Assembly (NCBI GenBank): GCA_046582115.1
Contig: JAYGFA010000008.1
Coordinates: 1 to 16,617 of the forward strand
From: UBA11889 sp046582115
Lineage (GTDB): Bacteria > Pseudomonadota > Gammaproteobacteria > Pseudomonadales > Azotimanducaceae
DNA length: 16,617 nucleotides
Direction of reading: 5' to 3'
This document shows, one piece after another, positions 15,187-16,617 of this stretch (position 1 is the first letter of the stretch; every line of letters starts with the position of its first letter). The notes under the pieces are model-generated. The model made no database searches. It saw only the letters and a list, made by a program, of their open reading frames with translations, and was not told the DNA's origin. Made by a program: the position numbers and the translations under genes.

Positions 15187-15199
15187 TAACTAATTGATT
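15187..15199 (-). promoter_or_regulatory. IHF-type site downstream of amtB
   Basis: TAACTAATTGATT exactly fits the reverse complement of WATCAANNNNTTR and is followed by an A/T-rich tract (TAACTAAAATTAAT). It resembles the site at 1291-1303, but here no sigma-54 promoter was found nearby. It may be a chance match. Confidence 0.35.
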
Positions 15200-15243
15200 T
15201 AACTAAAATTAATCGGTGGGCCTGTTTCCACACATGCCTCACG

Positions 15244-15259
15244 GTGCATAACAATGCAC
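15244..15259. repeat. Short perfect inverted repeat GTGCAT-AACA-ATGCAC
   Basis: Two 6-bp arms separated by four bases lie about 190 nt before the Coq4-like gene. The half-sites are the reverse of the NtrC order (GTGCA first), so this is not a standard NtrC site. It could be an operator for another dimeric regulator or simply a small hairpin. Confidence 0.4.
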
Positions 15260-15418
15260 AACAATCCCTACAATTACCCTACATAAAAGGGGGGTAGGCG
15301 AATTCTGAGACCCGGGGCGTCGATATAGCGGGTTCCATTGGGGTAGGGTCTGTTCCGACCACCAACTTCGCTGATTTTCGTACTGCTTAATCACTTCGAC
15401 GGCACCCGTACGAGCCAT

Positions 15419-15441
15419 GACAGGTCTCGGCGAGAGGCGTA
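15419..15441 (+). repeat. 23-bp direct repeat, copy 1
   Basis: GACAGGTCTCGGCGAGAGG then CGTA recurs at 15948-15970 with one difference. The core TCTCG-G-CGAGA is itself a perfect inverted repeat. This copy ends 10 nt before the ATG of the Coq4-like gene and overlaps the place where its ribosome site would be. Confidence 0.8.
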
Positions 15442-15451
15442 AGTTCAGGAC

Positions 15452-15916
15452 ATGACTTTGAGAGAAGCGATTGAGCGCGACCATGCGGTCAAACGTATGC
15501 CCAACAGCGATCGCTGGATAAGTGTACGTATCTTTCAAGTTTGGGTGCCCATCTTCCCTCTTTTTGTACTTCCAGAAACATTTCGGGATGTCCTCTTAAT
15601 TCATGACGCCAACCACCTTATCACGGGTTATGGCACCGATTTTCGAGGCGAAATGGAACTCAATGCATGGACTTTGGCATCAGGCGGATATTTTTTTGTT
15701 GGTGCGCCTTGGTGGACGTTGTCACAGGACGGTGAAGCTCTGTTTAACGCAATCCATTCCCTGATTTGGATGCCAAAAGAGTTCCTTTCGGCATTTCGAA
15801 AGGGTTGGCGCCAACACAGTCTTTACGCGCTAGATGTCGATATTGCACTGGATATGGATCTTGAGGACGCTAGGCGCTATATAGCAAGCGGTGTCTTGCC
15901 GCACGAATCAAATTAA
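15452..15916 (+). CDS. Short Coq4-family-like protein
   Basis: This encodes a 154-residue protein with the motif HDANHLITGYGTDFRGE (about residues 51-67), which fits the Coq4 metal-binding pattern HDxxH(x11)E including the following Gly-Glu. Coq4 proteins act in ubiquinone synthesis, where eukaryotic COQ4 is linked to removal of the C1 carboxyl group from the ring. This protein is shorter than typical Coq4 (usually above 200 residues), and the N-terminal domain is reduced. Start choice is uncertain: ATG 15452 has AGGA too close (spacing 1), whereas TTG 15458 would have it at a normal distance. It is flanked by 23-bp direct repeats and stands apart from the nitrogen operon. The true role may be another metal-dependent or lipid-binding function. 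Confidence 0.65.
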   Translation: MTLREAIERDHAVKRMPNSDRWISVRIFQVWVPIFPLFVLPETFRDVLLIHDANHLITGYGTDFRGEMELNAWTLASGGYFFVGAPWWTLSQDGEALFNAIHSLIWMPKEFLSAFRKGWRQHSLYALDVDIALDMDLEDARRYIASGVLPHESN

Positions 15917-15947
15917 GCAGTTGCGCTTTTCGCCGATCCACAGGAAC

Positions 15948-15970
15948 GACAGATCTCGGCGAGAGGCGTA
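15948..15970 (+). repeat. 23-bp direct repeat, copy 2
   Basis: This copy has 22 of 23 bases identical to 15419-15441 and lies 529 bp downstream, 32 nt after the stop of the Coq4-like gene. The bases beyond the repeat differ, so only this short block is shared. Confidence 0.8.
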
Positions 15971-16041
15971 GATTTCTTGGAGCCGTCAGACGGTCGCCAT
16001 CTGTACGCTACAATAAATACCTGGGACTGAGGGGACGAATA

Positions 16042-16317
16042 ATGGCTCAGAAAACGTTCAATCTGCACTTTGGTAGCGGCATCGTTGCTGAGGAAGCGCA
16101 AGCAAGCGACGAGTACAAGGCGTCAACGATTCAACTGTTAAGTTTTACCGAGGGACCCGCAACTGGACGCCTTGCAATCCGGTTTTGTTATTACTCGCAC
16201 AGAGGGAGTTTTCAGCGATCGCCGCTCATTCTCGATGAGTCCTCTATTCCGGATCTGCGTAGAGAAATCAAGGCATGCCCCAAATTGCACGCGTTGTTGT
16301 CGAAGCTCGTCGATTAG
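16042..16317 (+). CDS. Small hypothetical protein, unrecognised
   Basis: I do not recognise this 91-residue protein. The ATG at 16042 is well supported by GAGGGG (16028-16033) eight bases upstream. It has no signal peptide or membrane segment. The middle (STIQLLSFTEGPATGRLAIRFCYYSH) looks like beta strands, and the end (SSIPDLRREIKACPKLHALLSKLVD) like an amphipathic helix, suggesting a small soluble alpha/beta protein. A possible -10 box (TACAAT, 16009-16014) precedes it, but no convincing -35 was found. It converges with the minus-strand MGMT-like gene. Confidence 0.7.
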   Translation: MAQKTFNLHFGSGIVAEEAQASDEYKASTIQLLSFTEGPATGRLAIRFCYYSHRGSFQRSPLILDESSIPDLRREIKACPKLHALLSKLVD

Positions 16318-16415
16318 TCCGCAGTAGCTCGCATCCGCGGATCAGTCCCAAGAGGCATGACCGGTTGGGGAGATGCGGGTAGGTATTAAAACTGAGGCCG
16401 GCAACTCGCAACACC

Positions 16416-16617
16416 TTACCCAAATTTGGCTAGTTTTTTTTCATAGTCGTCAACAAAGAAACGCTTACCCCTAGACACAATTCCATGGCCTTCGATCTCT
16501 AACCGTGTCCTTTGCGACTCCGGCGCATCCGGAAATTTCGGGTTAAGCTCGCCATTCTTTTTAAGGCACCGCCAGTAAGGGGCGACTCGCGTTTGCCCTT
16601 CAGCCATATCCTCTTCA
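16416..16617 (-). CDS. MGMT/alkyltransferase-like family protein, C-terminal part (5' partial)
   Basis: The frame is open to the window edge; residues before the first visible Met read EED, so the gene starts outside and the Met at 16607 is probably internal. The visible 66 or so residues (AEGQTRVAPYWRCLKKNGEL, ESQRTRLEIEGHGIV, GKRFFVDDYEKKL) match the DNA-binding C-terminal part of small MGMT-family or ATL proteins, in which PYWR corresponds to the segment after the alkyl-acceptor site and QRxxLExEGH is a common motif. Such proteins flag O6-alkylguanine for repair. The acceptor position (PCHR-type motif) is not visible as Cys-His here, in line with a non-transferring ATL type, but part of the protein is missing. 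It is convergent with the small gene at 16042-16317. Confidence 0.6.
   Translation of the reverse strand, partial: EEDMAEGQTRVAPYWRCLKKNGELNPKFPDAPESQRTRLEIEGHGIVSRGKRFFVDDYEKKLAKFG

Larger units (their letters stand above)
15111..15451 (+). other. Non-coding region between amtB and the Coq4-like gene
   Basis: This 341-bp stretch has no gene I can support. It holds a small hairpin just after amtB (15122-15137), an IHF-type sequence (15187-15199), a perfect short palindrome (15244-15259) and the first copy of a 23-bp direct repeat (15419-15441). A minus-strand open frame crosses it, but its residues look random and it runs antisense into the next gene. No tRNA or confident promoter was recognised. 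Confidence 0.6.

Noticed and set aside
15318..15364. tRNA-like T-arm and CCA-like ending (GGGTTCCATTGG ... GACCACCA)
   Set aside because: No acceptor stem, D-arm or anticodon arm can be folded around it.
15239..15538. Minus-strand 99-codon open frame across the gap after amtB
   Set aside because: It runs antisense into the Coq4-like gene, has no ribosome site and no recognisable motifs.
15913..16101. Minus-strand 62-codon open frame with a CRSCG motif
   Set aside because: It overlaps the start of the better-supported gene at 16042, and its only notable part falls on the 23-bp repeat. Two cysteines alone are too little.

Overview
This window looks like a chromosome segment from a Gram-negative, probably marine gammaproteobacterium-like organism. 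The grounds are an outer-membrane porin, periplasmic c-type haem protein, enteric-style NtrC/sigma-54/IHF control sites, a P-II protein close to the enterobacterial type, and a urease whose catalytic residues fall at the same numbers as in the Klebsiella enzyme. The exact lineage is not resolved here. Most of the window (about 1.2-15.1 kb) is one plus-strand nitrogen-acquisition locus.

Layout. 1-1181: the 3' part of a secreted glucose/sorbosone-dehydrogenase-type propeller protein with a di-haem cytochrome tail. 1182-1384: a regulatory region that reads as a complete sigma-54 module, with two NtrC-type sites, an IHF-type site and a near-perfect -24/-12 promoter. 1385-3808: a porin (probably a urea/amide porin) and urtA, the urea-binding protein, followed by a strong hairpin. 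3893-8279: urtB, urtC, urtD and urtE, the urea ABC transporter. 8276-13240: ureD, ureA, ureB, ureC, ureE, ureF and ureG, joined to urtE by an ATGA overlap. 13404-15110: P-II (glnK-like) and amtB. 15111-15451: a non-coding gap with a weak hairpin, another IHF-type sequence and a palindrome. 15452-16317: a short Coq4-like protein bracketed by 23-bp direct repeats, then an unrecognised small protein. 16416-16617: the 3' end of a minus-strand MGMT/ATL-like gene.

How it works together. Under nitrogen limitation, phosphorylated NtrC at the upstream sites would fire the sigma-54 promoter. Urea would pass the porin, be captured by UrtA, imported by UrtBC powered by UrtDE, and hydrolysed by UreABC, whose nickel site is assembled by UreDEFG. 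Ammonium uptake and recapture (AmtB) and nitrogen sensing (P-II) sit directly downstream. No nickel transporter gene is present in the window.

The most unusual item is an 81-bp near-duplicate of an internal urtC segment at the urtC 3' end. It is read there in a different frame and rewrites the UrtC C-terminus. The overall cluster type is known. The duplication, the short repeats around the Coq4-like gene and the compact regulatory module are the points worth a second look.
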